64,000 bases of DNA from Microbacterium sp. Au-Mic1. GTDB taxonomy: Bacteria > Actinomycetota > Actinomycetes > Actinomycetales > Microbacteriaceae. The notes beneath the pieces are model-generated. The model was not told the origin of the DNA. It saw nothing but the letters and a program-made list of their open reading frames with translations, and ran no database searches. Shown piece after piece: positions 29,739-40,600 of this stretch. Positions within the stretch are counted from its first letter, which is position 1. Every line of letters begins with the position of its first letter. The translations under genes and the position numbers were made by a program. The stretch lies in assembly GCF_021341785.1 (NCBI RefSeq), contig NZ_JAJTTF010000001.1:453493-517492 (forward strand), written 5' to 3'.

Positions 29739-31232
29739 TTACGCCGTCTTCCGCAGGAGCGACAGGAACATCGCGTCGGTGCCGTGCCGATGCGGCCACA
29801 GTTGGGCGTGCCCGGATCCGCTCGACGGCTCCGGCAGATCGATCGGATGCTGTGAGACGTCGCGGATCACCTCACGCGCGTCGAGCTCCTGCACGTCGTC
29901 CCTGTCGCGCAGGACGGTCTGCACCACCGCCGCGGTCTCGGCGAGGTGCGGAGAGCACGTCACGTAGGCGAGGATGCCGCCCGGCTTGAGGGCGACGAGC
30001 GCGGCCGAGAGCAGCTCCTCCTGCAGCGCGGCGAGCTCGGGGACGTCGGCCGCGGTCTTGCGCCATCGCGCCTCCGGACGGCGCCGGAGCGCCCCGAGTC
30101 CGGTGCACGGTGCATCGAGCAGTATCCGGTCGTAGACGCCGGGCCGGTCGAGGGCGAGCACGCGGCCGTCCTCCTCGGCGACGTCGACGTGCAGGGGCAC
30201 CGAGGCGACGGCCTTGCGGACCAGTCCCGCCCTCGCCGGCACGACCTCGTTCGCGTCGAGTGCCGCACCGCCGCGGAGGGCCTCCGCGGCGAGCAGGGCC
30301 GTCTTGCCTCCGGGACCCGCGCAGAGGTCGAGCCAGCGCTCCCCCGCCGTGAGCGGCTGCGCGCCGACGAGGGCGAGCGCGACGAGCTGCGACCCCTCGT
30401 CCTGAACACGCACCCGGCCCCTGTGGGCGGAGACGACCGCGCCGGGGTCTCCGCCTTCGGATCCGAACGCCGTCGGCGCATACGGTCGCCGAGGTTCCTG
30501 CGGCTCCGCGAGACCCGGCAGGGCGACGAGCGTGACCTCGGGTGCGACGTTGTCGGCGGCGAGGAGCGCATCCAGCTCCTCCTCCCGCCCCTCGGCCGCG
30601 AGTGCGCGACGCAGGGCTCGGATGATCCACACCGGATGCGCGAAACGGAGCCCCAGCCGCTCGTCGTCCGATCTCGCCGCGGCGGTGACCGCGTCGAGCC
30701 ACTCCTCCTGCGTACGTGCGGCGACCTTGCGCAGCACCGCGTTCGCGAAACCGGAGGCGCCACGGCCCGCCTCCCGTGCAACGAGGTTCACGGATTCGTT
30801 GACGGCCGCGTGCGTCGCCACGCGGGTCGCGAGGATCTGGTGCGTCCCGAGCCGGAGTGCGTCCAGCACGGGCGGATCGATCTCGGCGGTGTCCCGGCCC
30901 GCCGCGGCGGCGATGACGGCGTCGTAAGTGCCGAGACGGCGCAGGGTTCCGTAGGCGAGTTCGGTGGCGAGGGCCGCATCCGCACCGGAGAGCCCCGCCT
31001 CCCTGATGGCCCCCGGCAGCAGCAGGTTGGCGTAGGCGTCCGATGTGCTGACGGCCCGGATCACGTCGTAGGCGACGCGGCGCGCGGGCTGCACGTCGCG
31101 GGAGCGCGCATCTCGTGCGGATGCGCGCGGCGAGGTTCCGCCGGTGCTCTGCCGACGTGGTCCGCCCTGGCCGTCGGCGCGCCGCTGAGGGCCGCGACGG
31201 TCGTCATGGTTCTGTCGTCCCTGCGCACTCAC
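29739..31232 (-). CDS. rsmB: 16S rRNA (cytosine-967-C5)-methyltransferase
   Basis: 497 aa. A basic, disordered N-terminus of about 45 residues, an RNA-binding NusB-like domain (ARRVAYDVIRAV ... TYDAVIAAAAGRDTAEIDPP), then a SAM-dependent methyltransferase with LDLCAGPGGKTALLA and the two active-site cysteines in LLDAPCTGLG (about residue 375) and YVTCSPH (about 425). Overlaps the fmt stop by four bases. Confidence 0.94.
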   Translation of the reverse strand: MSAQGRQNHDDRRGPQRRADGQGGPRRQSTGGTSPRASARDARSRDVQPARRVAYDVIRAVSTSDAYANLLLPGAIREAGLSGADAALATELAYGTLRRLGTYDAVIAAAAGRDTAEIDPPVLDALRLGTHQILATRVATHAAVNESVNLVAREAGRGASGFANAVLRKVAARTQEEWLDAVTAAARSDDERLGLRFAHPVWIIRALRRALAAEGREEELDALLAADNVAPEVTLVALPGLAEPQEPRRPYAPTAFGSEGGDPGAVVSAHRGRVRVQDEGSQLVALALVGAQPLTAGERWLDLCAGPGGKTALLAAEALRGGAALDANEVVPARAGLVRKAVASVPLHVDVAEEDGRVLALDRPGVYDRILLDAPCTGLGALRRRPEARWRKTAADVPELAALQEELLSAALVALKPGGILAYVTCSPHLAETAAVVQTVLRDRDDVQELDAREVIRDVSQHPIDLPEPSSGSGHAQLWPHRHGTDAMFLSLLRKTA

Positions 31233-32185
31233 CGTGCCGCGCTCCCCTCGGTCTGCGACGTCGCGTCGAACCGCACGGTCGCGCCATCATCGACCCGCAG
31301 GCCGCGGAACCAGTCGGCGGCGGCCATGGCGGCCTTCCCGGCCGGCTGCACGCGTACGAGCAGCAACGGTGCGGTGCCGGTGCCGACGAGCACACCGCCT
31401 TTGACCCCGTGCAGCGCGCCGGGGGGAAGCGGATCCGCGTCCTGAGCCCGTGCGAGCTCACGCACTTTGAACGGCGCGCCGTCGATCGTCGTGTGCGCGC
31501 CCGGCTCGCTGGTGACGCCGCGGTAGCGGGCGAACACCGCATCCGCGGATTCGGCCCAGTCCAACCGGCCGTCATCGAGACCGAGCTTCGCGGCATGCGT
31601 GGGGTCCCCGTGCTGCGGCACGGGGCGAGCGGTGCCTTCGGAGATCGCCGCGACGGCCTCCGCCGTGAGCCCGGCGCCGTCGACGGCGAGGGAGGCGAGC
31701 GCGTCATCCGCGGTGGCGTCGTCCGCCACGGGGTACGCCCGCATCGCGTGCACGTCCCCCGCGTCGAGCGCGGCCACGAGCTGGAACACGGTGGCGCCCA
31801 GCTCCGCATCGCCCGCGATGAGCGCGCGCTGCACAGGAGCGGCTCCGCGCCAGGCGGGCAGCAGCGAGAAGTGCAGGTTGATCCAGCCATGATCGGGCGT
31901 GCTCAGCAGTGGTTCGCGCACGAGTCCGCCATAGGCGACGATCACACCGAGCTCGGGTCGCAGTGCGGAGATCCGCCCGGTCGCCTCCTCGTCCAGACGC
32001 GCGGCCTTGATGACGGGGATCCCGAGTTCGTCGGCGACCTGGGCGACCGGCGAGGCCGTGAGGATCCGCTTGCGCCCGAGCGGCGCGTCCGGGCGGGTCA
32101 CGACCGCGACGATCTCATGCTCGGCCGCGAGGCGGCGGAGGGTGGGCACGGCGGCTGCCGGTGTTCCGGCGAAGACGAGGCGCAT
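31229..32185 (-). CDS. fmt: Methionyl-tRNA formyltransferase
   Basis: 318 aa. MRLVFAGTPAAAVPTL start, SLLPAWRGAAPVQRALIAGD containing the catalytic region, PVADDAT and a C-terminal OB-like domain. Formylates initiator Met-tRNA. Coupled to rsmB downstream and 54 bases from priA upstream, the frequent priA-fmt-rsmB order. Confidence 0.96.
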   Translation of the reverse strand: MRLVFAGTPAAAVPTLRRLAAEHEIVAVVTRPDAPLGRKRILTASPVAQVADELGIPVIKAARLDEEATGRISALRPELGVIVAYGGLVREPLLSTPDHGWINLHFSLLPAWRGAAPVQRALIAGDAELGATVFQLVAALDAGDVHAMRAYPVADDATADDALASLAVDGAGLTAEAVAAISEGTARPVPQHGDPTHAAKLGLDDGRLDWAESADAVFARYRGVTSEPGAHTTIDGAPFKVRELARAQDADPLPPGALHGVKGGVLVGTGTAPLLLVRVQPAGKAAMAAADWFRGLRVDDGATVRFDATSQTEGSAAR

Positions 32186-32239
32186 GGGGGTCCTTCGAAG
32201 GTGCTGCGGGATGTTCGAGACGAACGGGCGGTTCCGGGG

Positions 32240-34222
32240 CTAGAGATCGGGTTCGGTGACGTCCAGCCTCACCGAGAGCGTAGTCCGTGGGGTGCGGCCG
32301 CGGGCTCGTCGACGCCCCATCGCCTCCGCGACGACGGCGGCGCGGAGCGTGCCGGCCACGCGCGCGCCCTCGGCGTAGGGGAAGCGCACGAGCGCCCGTT
32401 CGCGGCCGTCCTCGTCGCCCTCGATCGGAACCGGGCCGAGCACGGCGTCGGGCGGCAGCTGGAGCGCGGCGATGTCGTCGAGAGCGCGTCGGATGCCCGC
32501 CCCGGTGCCCTCGAGCTGAGCGACGCGCACCGACGGCGGCATGCGCAGCGGCGCGCGCTCGGCGAGCTCGGAACGCGCGTACGAGGCCTGTGACCAGGTG
32601 GCGAGGGCACGCGCCACTGCGCCGTCGACGCCGACGAGATGGACGGGCGCGCCGGGGGCGGCGAGGGCCGCCGCATTCGACCACCACCGCAGGCAGGACT
32701 CCCCGATCCGCAGTTCCGGTGCCTGCAGCATGCGGGAGCCGTCGAGCAGCACGACCGCGCGGTAGCCGCCCTCGGCCAGCGGCTCCGCACCGCGGGTCGC
32801 GACGACCAGGGCCGGCCTGGCGTCGACGCGCTCCACCGGATGGTTGCCGTCCGCGACGATGACCCGGATGCCGGGGAACGCCCGTCCCAGCTCCTCTGCC
32901 GTCCGTTCACTGCCAGAGGCCGCGAGGCGCACCTTCTCCCCGCCGCAGGAGCTGCAGGCCCAGAGTCGCGCGCCGCGTCCGCACCAGGCGCACACCGGGG
33001 TCGCCCCGCGATGGGCGGCGCCGAGCGGTCCCCCGCAGGCGCGACAGCGGGCGGGAGCGCGGCACGACGCGCACACCAGCGTCGGAGAGAACCCCGGCCG
33101 GGCGACCTGCAGCAGCACGGGCCCGGTCGCCGCCGCATCCCTTGCGGTCAGGAAGGCGCGGGACGGCAGGCGCTGCCCGCGGCGGTCCAGATCCTCCGTC
33201 GAGTCCAGCACCACGCGCGGCAGTTGCCGCTTCGCGGCCGTGATCGGCCGGATCCATCCGGTCTCGACCAGGCGCTCCACATCGGTCGTGCGGGTGTGCC
33301 CCGCGAACAGCAGGGCCGACCCCTCCTGTTCCTGGCGCAGCAGCGCCACATCGCGGGGATGCGCACCGGGGGCGAGGGGCTCGGCGAGCAGGCCGTCGCC
33401 GTCATCCCAGAGCGCCACCAGGCCCGCGCGCGCCGGCGCATACACCGCGGATCGGTTGCCGACCACGATGCAGGGCGCATCCTCGAGAGTGCGCAGGTAC
33501 GCGCGGTAGCGGTCGGGGTTCGTCTGCCGGGAGTCCAACCGGGCGACCGGGGCATCGGGCGCGAGCACATCGAGAGCGGCGAGGAGCAGGTCGAGGTCGC
33601 GATAGTCGGGTACGACCAGAATCGCCGAGGCGCCCCCGGCGAGCGTGTCGGCGGCCGCGGCGGCCATCAGCCGGGTCCACTCCGGCAGGCCGTCGGAGGC
33701 CAGGCGCGGAATCGCCTCCACGGCCGCCCGTGCGGACTCCGCGAGCACGTCGGCGAGGCCCGCGTACTGCGCGATGGTCTCGGATACGGCTTCCGCCGCC
33801 GCAGCGCCGGAGGCGGCGACGTCGCTGTCCGCGCCCGCGACAGGATCCGTCCCCGAACCTACGGCCAGCCAGGCCTTCTCCACCCTGACCTGACGCTTGG
33901 GCACGATCAGCCGGAGCACGTCCGAGGCGCTGCCCGCGGCGCGATCGGCCACACGGCGGGCGAGCGTGCAGAGCCGCTCCGGCAGCACCTGTGCGCGGGA
34001 GACCACGGAGTCGAGCTCCGCCAGTGTCCGCGCGTCATCGTCCTCCGTGTCCACGTCGACCACGTAGGCGTCGATGACCCGTCCCGCGGAGCGCAGCGGT
34101 ACCCGCACTCGGACTCCGGGCAGCGCGTCGTCGATCAGTTCTGCCGGGATGGCGTAGTCGAACAGCCGGTCCAGCTGCGGGACCGGCGAGTCCAGCAGCA
34201 CGCGGGCGATCGGCCGTGGCAC
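32240..34222 (-). CDS. priA: Primosomal protein N' (PriA), ATPase-degenerate actinobacterial form
   Basis: 660 aa. N-terminal 3'BD domain (RVLLDSPVPQLDRLFDYAIP) and the zinc-binding cysteine cluster at about residues 380-430 (CASC, CRAC, CAWC, CSSC) identify PriA. The helicase motifs are eroded: the Walker A position reads TLAGGASAILVVPD without GKT, and the DEAH box reads LWDDGDG. Such inactive forms are usual in actinobacteria, where the protein probably keeps a structural role at stalled forks. Overlaps nothing; metK is 27 bases upstream. Confidence 0.92.
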   Translation of the reverse strand: MPRPIARVLLDSPVPQLDRLFDYAIPAELIDDALPGVRVRVPLRSAGRVIDAYVVDVDTEDDDARTLAELDSVVSRAQVLPERLCTLARRVADRAAGSASDVLRLIVPKRQVRVEKAWLAVGSGTDPVAGADSDVAASGAAAAEAVSETIAQYAGLADVLAESARAAVEAIPRLASDGLPEWTRLMAAAAADTLAGGASAILVVPDYRDLDLLLAALDVLAPDAPVARLDSRQTNPDRYRAYLRTLEDAPCIVVGNRSAVYAPARAGLVALWDDGDGLLAEPLAPGAHPRDVALLRQEQEGSALLFAGHTRTTDVERLVETGWIRPITAAKRQLPRVVLDSTEDLDRRGQRLPSRAFLTARDAAATGPVLLQVARPGFSPTLVCASCRAPARCRACGGPLGAAHRGATPVCAWCGRGARLWACSSCGGEKVRLAASGSERTAEELGRAFPGIRVIVADGNHPVERVDARPALVVATRGAEPLAEGGYRAVVLLDGSRMLQAPELRIGESCLRWWSNAAALAAPGAPVHLVGVDGAVARALATWSQASYARSELAERAPLRMPPSVRVAQLEGTGAGIRRALDDIAALQLPPDAVLGPVPIEGDEDGRERALVRFPYAEGARVAGTLRAAVVAEAMGRRRARGRTPRTTLSVRLDVTEPDL

Positions 34223-34249
34223 GAACGGGCCTTGCGGTTCGGCGCCGGG

Positions 34250-35443
34250 TCAGAGACCGGCGGCGCGACGCAGGTCCTCGGCGCGCGTGGTCTGCTCCCA
34301 GGTGAACGTCGGCAGCTCGCGACCGAAGTGGCCGTATGCGGCGGTGGCGGCGTAGATCGGGCGCAGCAGGTCCAGCTCCTCGATGATCGCCTGCGGGCGC
34401 AGGTCGAACACCTCGCGGATCGCGCGGGTGATGGTCTCGTCGTCGACCTTGCCGGTGCCGAAGGTCTCGACGTAGAGCCCGACGGGCTGTGCCACGCCGA
34501 TCGCGTACGCGACCTGCACCTCCAGCCGGTCGGCGAGGCCCGCGGCGACGGCGTTCTTGGCGACCCAGCGCATGGCGTAGGCGCCCGAGCGGTCGACCTT
34601 GGACGGGTCCTTGCCGCTGAAGGCGCCGCCGCCGTGCCGGGCCGCGCCGCCATAGGTGTCGATGATGATCTTGCGCCCCGTCAGTCCCGCATCGCCCTTC
34701 GGGCCGCCGGTCACGAAGGGTCCCGCCGGGTTGATGTAGTGCGTGACGTCGTCGAGGTCGAGGCCGGTCGTGGCGAGCACCGGGTCGATCACGTGAGTGC
34801 GGACCAGCGCCTTGAGCTCGTCCTGCGAGATCTCCGGGTTGTGCTGCGTGGAGAGCACCACCGCATCGACCGTCTTGGGGGTGAAGCCGTCGTAGCCGAG
34901 GGTGACCTGCGTCTTGCCGTCGGGGCGGAGGAACGGCAGCGTGCCGTCGCGGCGCACCTCGGTGAGCCGCTCCGCGAGGCGGTGCGCGGTCCATGCTGCC
35001 ATCGGCATGAGCTGGGGGGTCTCCGTGGCGGCGAAGCCGAACATGATGCCCTGGTCGCCGGCACCCAGAAGGTCGCGGGGGTCGGAGGATCCGCCCTCGC
35101 GATGCTCACGGGCCTGGTCGACACCGCTCGCGATGTCGGCCGACTGCTCCCCCACCGAGACGCTGACACCGCACGACGAGCCGTCGAACCCGGTGTCGCT
35201 GGAGGTGTACCCGATGCCGTTGACGACGTCGCGCACGATCGTCGGGATGTCGACGTAGCCGGAGGTGCGGATCTCGCCGGCGACGTGCACGAGGCCGGTC
35301 GTCACGAGCGTCTCCACGGCGACGCGGGATCCGGTGTCCACCGCGAGCAGGCCGTCCAGGATCGAATCGGAGATCTGGTCGCAGATCTTGTCCGGGTGTC
35401 CCTCGGTGACGGACTCGGAGGTGAACAGACGCAGCGCGCTCAT
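34250..35443 (-). CDS. metK: S-adenosylmethionine synthetase
   Basis: 397 aa. [20 protein letters not shown] start, catalytic [12 protein letters not shown], and [21 protein letters not shown]-loop-like region are intact. Makes S-adenosylmethionine from methionine and ATP. A 137-base gap upstream holds a hairpin that ends the rpoZ transcript; no SAM riboswitch fold was recognised there. Confidence 0.97.
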   Translation of the reverse strand: MSALRLFTSESVTEGHPDKICDQISDSILDGLLAVDTGSRVAVETLVTTGLVHVAGEIRTSGYVDIPTIVRDVVNGIGYTSSDTGFDGSSCGVSVSVGEQSADIASGVDQAREHREGGSSDPRDLLGAGDQGIMFGFAATETPQLMPMAAWTAHRLAERLTEVRRDGTLPFLRPDGKTQVTLGYDGFTPKTVDAVVLSTQHNPEISQDELKALVRTHVIDPVLATTGLDLDDVTHYINPAGPFVTGGPKGDAGLTGRKIIIDTYGGAARHGGGAFSGKDPSKVDRSGAYAMRWVAKNAVAAGLADRLEVQVAYAIGVAQPVGLYVETFGTGKVDDETITRAIREVFDLRPQAIIEELDLLRPIYAATAAYGHFGRELPTFTWEQTTRAEDLRRAAGL

Positions 35444-35514
35444 CGGTGCTCCCTTGTGTGCCGGGCGGAGTGCGCCCGTGGCGTCGGGCGGACGAGCCCG
35501 AGCCCAGTATGGAC

Positions 35515-35553
35515 GGAGCCGCCGACATCCTCGGAGGGGATGACGGCGGCTCC
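35515..35553 (-). terminator. Terminator hairpin after rpoZ
   Basis: 10-bp perfect stem GGAGCCGCCG / CGGCGGCTCC with a further ATCC/GGAT pairing inside, 28 bases past the rpoZ stop. It separates the pyr-gmk-rpoZ operon from metK. Confidence 0.6.
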
Positions 35554-35580
35554 CTTGCCTAATGCCGGCGGTGGATCAGC

Positions 35581-35835
35581 TCACTCCGCGTGACGGATGC
35601 GGAGCTTGTCCTCGTTGATCTCGTGCAGCGCGATGGTCAGCGGCTTGTCCTCGACCGAGGAGTCGACCAGCGGGCCCACGTTGTCGAACAGGTTGCCCTC
35701 GTGCAGGTCGGAGTAGTAGTCGTTGATCTGACGGGCCCGCTTGGACGCGTAGATGACCAGCTCGTACTTGGACTCGACGCGGTCGAGCAGGTTGTCGATG
35801 GGCGGGTCGATGATGCCGTTGTTGTGTCCGGCCAT
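35581..35835 (-). CDS. rpoZ: RNA polymerase omega subunit
   Basis: 84 aa. [28 protein letters not shown] is the conserved omega core that cradles the beta-prime C-terminus, followed by the short acidic tail [18 protein letters not shown] good AGGAGG lies upstream. Follows gmk, the standard gmk-rpoZ order. Confidence 0.95.
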   Translation of the reverse strand: MAGHNNGIIDPPIDNLLDRVESKYELVIYASKRARQINDYYSDLHEGNLFDNVGPLVDSSVEDKPLTIALHEINEDKLRIRHAE

Positions 35836-35918
35836 GGTGGACCTCCTGTTGGTGGGATGTTCTGCGACGCGTGTCGCGAAGAATACGGGCGCGCGCCCTC
35901 GAGAGCCTCAGGGACCGG

Positions 35919-36833
35919 TCAGCGCGCAGACGCCGAGGACAATTCTACGACCTCGCGGGCGGCGGTGGCGACGTCCTCGTTCACGACGCGGTGATCGAAC
36001 TCGGACTGCGACGCCAATTCGACCTTCGCCGTGCGCAGGCGCCGGGCCCGCTCCTCGGCGTCCTCGGTGCCGCGCCCGACCAGGCGCTGCACGAGCTCGT
36101 CCCACGACGGCGGCAGCAGGAACACGAGATTCGCAGACGGATCCGCGGCCCGCACCTGCCGGGCGCCCTGCAGATCGATCTCCAGCAGCACGGTCTTGCC
36201 CTCGGCGAGGGCCGCGTCGATGGGCCCCCGCGGAGTGCCGTAGCGGAACCGGTTGTGCACGGTGGCATGCTCGAGAAGCTCGTCCGCGGCGATCATGCGA
36301 TCGAACTCGGCGTCGTCGACGAAGAAGTAGTGCACGCCGTCCTGCTCGCCCGGGCGCGGCGCGCGCGTGGTCGCGGAGACGGACAGGTGGATCTCGGGGT
36401 GGTTCTCGCGGATGTGCGCGGCGACCGTGCCCTTGCCCACCGCGGTGGGGCCGGCGAGGACCAGGAGGCGGCTGCGGCCTGCGCGAGGCGCCGCCTGCGG
36501 GAAACGGGCGTCGACCCAGCGATGCAGCGCCTGCTGCTGTCGGGAGCCGAGTCCTCCGAGCCGCTTGACCGGGGAGATCTGCAGGTCGGCGAGGATGCGA
36601 TCGCGCTTGCCCGCGCCGATCGCGGGCAGGGCGGTCAGGAAGTCCGGCACGCGCAGCGTCCCCGCGGTGGACTGCGGGTCGGCCGCGGCGGCGGCCAGCA
36701 CGTCCTGCGGTGCGACCACCCGCATGGTCAGATCGCGCTTCAGCGATGCTCGTGCACGGCGGCGCTCCACCGCTCGGCGAGCGGCGGCGACGCGATCGAC
36801 CTCGGGCACTGCGCGCCCTGCCGGTTCAACCAC
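35919..36833 (-). CDS. gmk: Guanylate kinase fused to an N-terminal mIHF-like DNA-binding domain
   Basis: 304 aa, about 100 longer than a typical guanylate kinase. Residues 10-110 match actinobacterial integration host factor (mIHF): a basic helix AARRAVERRRARASLKRDL, RVPDFLTALPAIGAGKRDRI and PVKRLGGLGSRQQQAL. Residues 121-300 are a complete kinase with P-loop GPTAVGKGT (128-136) and SATTRAPRPGEQDGVHYFF. In many actinobacteria mihF and gmk are adjacent separate genes; here they form one frame. It starts at a GTG with AGGAGG inside the end of pyrF. Confidence 0.9.
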   Translation of the reverse strand: MVEPAGRAVPEVDRVAAARRAVERRRARASLKRDLTMRVVAPQDVLAAAAADPQSTAGTLRVPDFLTALPAIGAGKRDRILADLQISPVKRLGGLGSRQQQALHRWVDARFPQAAPRAGRSRLLVLAGPTAVGKGTVAAHIRENHPEIHLSVSATTRAPRPGEQDGVHYFFVDDAEFDRMIAADELLEHATVHNRFRYGTPRGPIDAALAEGKTVLLEIDLQGARQVRAADPSANLVFLLPPSWDELVQRLVGRGTEDAEERARRLRTAKVELASQSEFDHRVVNEDVATAAREVVELSSASAR

Positions 36834-37671
36834 CCATGACCTCCTGGTAGCGCGCGGCGCGCTCTTCGATCGTCGCTGCGATCCGGTCCGGACCGGCGGA
36901 CAGGATGCTCCGGCTTTCGGAAGCCAGGACGTTATCTGCCAGCGTACCGAATCTCGTTCGCAGATCCGCGGGTGTCGCGCCCTGCGCGCCGAAACCGGGC
37001 GCGAGGATCGGCGCCGGCGGCTGGAAGGCGGCGATCCCCGCCTCGGACCAGTTCACCGTGGCGCCGACGACGAAGCCGTTGCTCCCCCATTCGCCCGCTG
37101 GCGTGTCGGCGGCGTTGCGGCGCGACACGGCGTCGATGACCGCGGCGGAGACCGTGCGACCGTCCGCGTCGATGGCGCGCTGCAGCCGCGCCGCATCCGG
37201 ATTGCTGGTCGCGGCCAGCACCAGCGTGCCCTTGCCGTGGCGGGCCGCCAGGTCGAACGTGCCGTCCAGGACACCCACGCCGAGGTACGGGTTGACCGTG
37301 AGGGCATCGCACTCGAGCGGCGATCCCGGCGTGAACCAGGCGGCCGCGTAGGCGTCCATCGTGGTGCCGATGTCGCCGCGCTTGGCGTCGGCGATGACGA
37401 GCAGGCCCGCCGCTGCGGCGGCCGCCATCACGTTCTCGAGCGCGGCGATCCCGGCCGAACCGAAGCGTTCGAAGAACGAGACCTGGGGCTTGACGGCGGC
37501 CACCCGGCCGGCTGCGGCGTCGACGGTGCGCAGGCCGAACTCGCGCACCCCTGCGGCGTCCTGCGCCAGGCCCCAGTCGTCCAGCAGGGCCGCGTGCGGA
37601 TCGATGCCGACGCAGAGCGGCCCGTATGCCGCCAGCGCCGCCCTCGTCCGCTCGCCGAACCCGATGCTCAT
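36826..37671 (-). CDS. pyrF: Orotidine 5'-phosphate decarboxylase
   Basis: 281 aa, the longer actinobacterial type. [15 protein letters not shown] at the start, the catalytic [16 protein letters not shown], and [14 protein letters not shown] for phosphate binding. Last step to UMP. Overlaps the carB stop (ATGA) and the gmk start. Confidence 0.96.
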   Translation of the reverse strand: MSIGFGERTRAALAAYGPLCVGIDPHAALLDDWGLAQDAAGVREFGLRTVDAAAGRVAAVKPQVSFFERFGSAGIAALENVMAAAAAAGLLVIADAKRGDIGTTMDAYAAAWFTPGSPLECDALTVNPYLGVGVLDGTFDLAARHGKGTLVLAATSNPDAARLQRAIDADGRTVSAAVIDAVSRRNAADTPAGEWGSNGFVVGATVNWSEAGIAAFQPPAPILAPGFGAQGATPADLRTRFGTLADNVLASESRSILSAGPDRIAATIEERAARYQEVMGG

Positions 37672-40600
37672 CGGGACGTCGCCCGATCGATCGCGTACTC
37701 CTGCAGGCTGCGCACCTCGAAGCCCTTGTCCGCCGCATCCATGCCGCTGACGGCGGCGCCGAGCGTCGCGATCGTGGTGAACAGCGCCTTGTCCGCGGCG
37801 ACGGCGGCCGCGCGGATCTCATAGCCGTCGGCGCGCGCGGCGCCGCCGGAGGGCGTGTTCACGATGATGTCGATGGCGCCCTGGTCGATCAGGTCGACGA
37901 TGTTCGTCTCGCCGCTCTCCTGCGTCTCGCTGTACTTCTCCACCACGGTCACCGGGATGCCGTTGCGGGAGAGGATCTCGGCCGTGCCGGCCGTGGCCAC
38001 GATCGTGAATCCGAGCTGGTGCAACCGGTGCGCGGGCAGGATCACGGCGCGCTTGTCGGCGTCGGCGACCGAGATGAAGACCGTGCCGGACGTCGGGGTC
38101 CCGCCGTAGGCCGCGGCCTGGCTCTTCGCGAACGCGGTCGGGAAGTCGCGGTCGATGCCCATGACCTCTCCGGTCGAGCGCATCTCCGGGCCGAGCACGG
38201 AGTCGACGATGCGTCCGTCCGCGGTGCGGAACCGCTTGAAGGGCAGCACGGCCTCCTTGACGGAGACGGGCGAGCCGAGCGGAACGCGGGATCCGTCGTT
38301 CTCGGGCAGCAGGCCCTCGTCCTTGAGCGCGGCGATGGTGGTGCCGGACAGGATGCGGCTCGCCGCCTTGGCCAGCGGGATGCCCAGCGCCTTCGACACG
38401 AAGGGCACGGTCCGGCTCGCGCGCGGGTTCGCCTCGATGACGTAGAGCACGCCGGCGCTGATCGCGAACTGCACGTTCAGCAGGCCCCGCACACCCACGC
38501 CCTCGGCGATCGCGAGCGTGGCCTCGCGCACCCGGTCGATGTCGGTGCGTCCGAGCGAGACCGGAGGCAGCGTGCAGCTCGAGTCGCCGGAGTGGATCCC
38601 GGCCTCCTCCAGGTGCTCCATGACGCCGCCGATGTAGAGCTCGGTGCCGTCGTACAGCGCGTCCACATCGATCTCGATCGCGTCGTCGAGGAAGCGGTCC
38701 ACGAGCAGCGGCTTGCCCTCCTCGATGATGACCTCGCCCGCGGTGCGGACGAAGTAGTCGCGCAGCGCCGGAGTGTCGTAGACGATCTCCATGCCGCGCC
38801 CGCCCAGCACGAAGCTCGGGCGCACCAGCACCGGGTAACCGATCTCCTCGGCCACCGCGACCGCGCCGTCCACGTCGATCGCCGTGCCGTTGCGCGGGGC
38901 GACGAGGCCGGCGTCGTCGAGCAGGCGCGAGAACAGCTCACGCTCCTCGGCGAGGTCGATCGCCTCGGGGCTCGTGCCGAGCACCGTGTAGCCCGCGGCC
39001 TCGATGCCCTTGGCGAGGCCCAGCGGAGTCTGCCCGCCGAGCTGGCAGACGACCCCTAGGATCTCGCCGGACTGCGCCTCGGCGTGCAGGACCTCGAGCA
39101 CGTCCTCGAGCGTGAGGGGCTCGAAGTAGAGCCGGTCCGAGGTGTCGTAGTCGGTGGACACCGTCTCCGGGTTGCAGTTGACCATGACGGTCTCGAAACC
39201 GGCGTCGGAGAGCGCGAACGAGGCGTGCACGCAGGAGTAGTCGAACTCGACGCCCTGGCCGATGCGGTTCGGGCCGGATCCGATGATGACGACCTTGGTG
39301 CGCTCGGACGGCGTGACCTCGGTCTCGCTGTCGTAGCTGGAGTAGTGGTACGGCGTGAGCGCGGGGAACTCGCCCGCACAGGTGTCGACCGTCTTGTAGA
39401 CCGGGCGGATCCCCAGTGCGTGCCGGACTCCGCGCACCTCGGCCTCGGTGAGACCGCGGAGCTCGGCGAACTGCGCGTCGGAGAAGCCGTGGTCCTTGCC
39501 GAGCCGGATCGTGTCGGCGTCGAGCTCGGGCGCCGTGCGGATCTGCTCCGCGACCTCGTTGATGAGCACCATCTGGTCGATGAACCAGGGGTCGATCGCG
39601 GTGGCATCGAAGGCCTGCTCGATCGTGGCGCCCTTGCGCAGCGCCTGCTGCAGCACCACGATCCGGCCGTCGGTCGGGGTCTTCGAGACCTCGAGCAGTT
39701 CCTCGACCGAGCGGGGCTCGTGACCCCAGTGGAACGAGGACCCGCGCTTCTCCAGCGACCGGAGCGCCTTCTGCAGTGCCGTCGTGTAGTTGCGGCCGAT
39801 CGCCATGGCCTCGCCGACCGACTTCATGGTCGTGGTGAGCGTGGCGTCCGCCGCCGGGAACTTCTCGAACGCGAACCGCGGCGCCTTGACCACGACGTAG
39901 TCGAGCGTGGGCTCGAAGCTCGCCGGAGTGACACCCGTGATGTCGTTGGGGATCTCGTCGAGCCGGTAGCCGAGCGCGAGCTTGGCCGCGAGCTTGGCGA
40001 TCGGGAAGCCGGTCGCCTTCGACGCGAGCGCCGAGGAGCGGGACACGCGCGGGTTCATCTCGATGACGATCACGCGGCCGTTCTCCGGGTTCACCGCGAA
40101 CTGGATGTTGCAGCCGCCCGTGTCGACGCCGACGGCCCGGATGATGTCGATGCCGATGTCGCGCAGGTTCTGGTACTCGCGGTCCGTGAGGGTGAGGGCC
40201 GGGGCGACCGTGATCGAGTCGCCGGTGTGCACGCCGACCGGGTCGACGTTCTCGATCGAGCAGACCACGACGGTGTTGTCGGCCGTGTCGCGCATGAGCT
40301 CCAGCTCGTACTCCTTCCAGCCGAGGATCGACTCCTCCAGGAGCACCTCGGTGGTCGGCGAGTCGTGCAGGCCGGCGCCGCCGATGCGGCGCAGATCCTG
40401 CTCGTCGTATGCGAAGCCGGATCCGAGTCCGCCCATCGTGAACGAGGGGCGCACGACCAGCGGGTAGCCGAGCTTCTCGGCGCCTTCGAGCAGTTCGTCC
40501 ATCGTGTGGCAGATCACGGACGCGGCGACGTCGGCGCCCGCGTCGAGGACGAGCTGCTTGAAGATCTGGCGATCCTCGCCCTTCTGGATCGCGTCGACCT

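Noticed and set aside
35444..35580. SAM riboswitch upstream of metK
   Set aside because: The gap contains a simple terminator hairpin for rpoZ; I could not fold the conserved core of SAM-I, SAM-II or SAM-IV elements.
32639..35593. 984-codon open frame on the plus strand
   Set aside because: Antisense to priA and metK, no recognisable domain, same codon-shadow composition.
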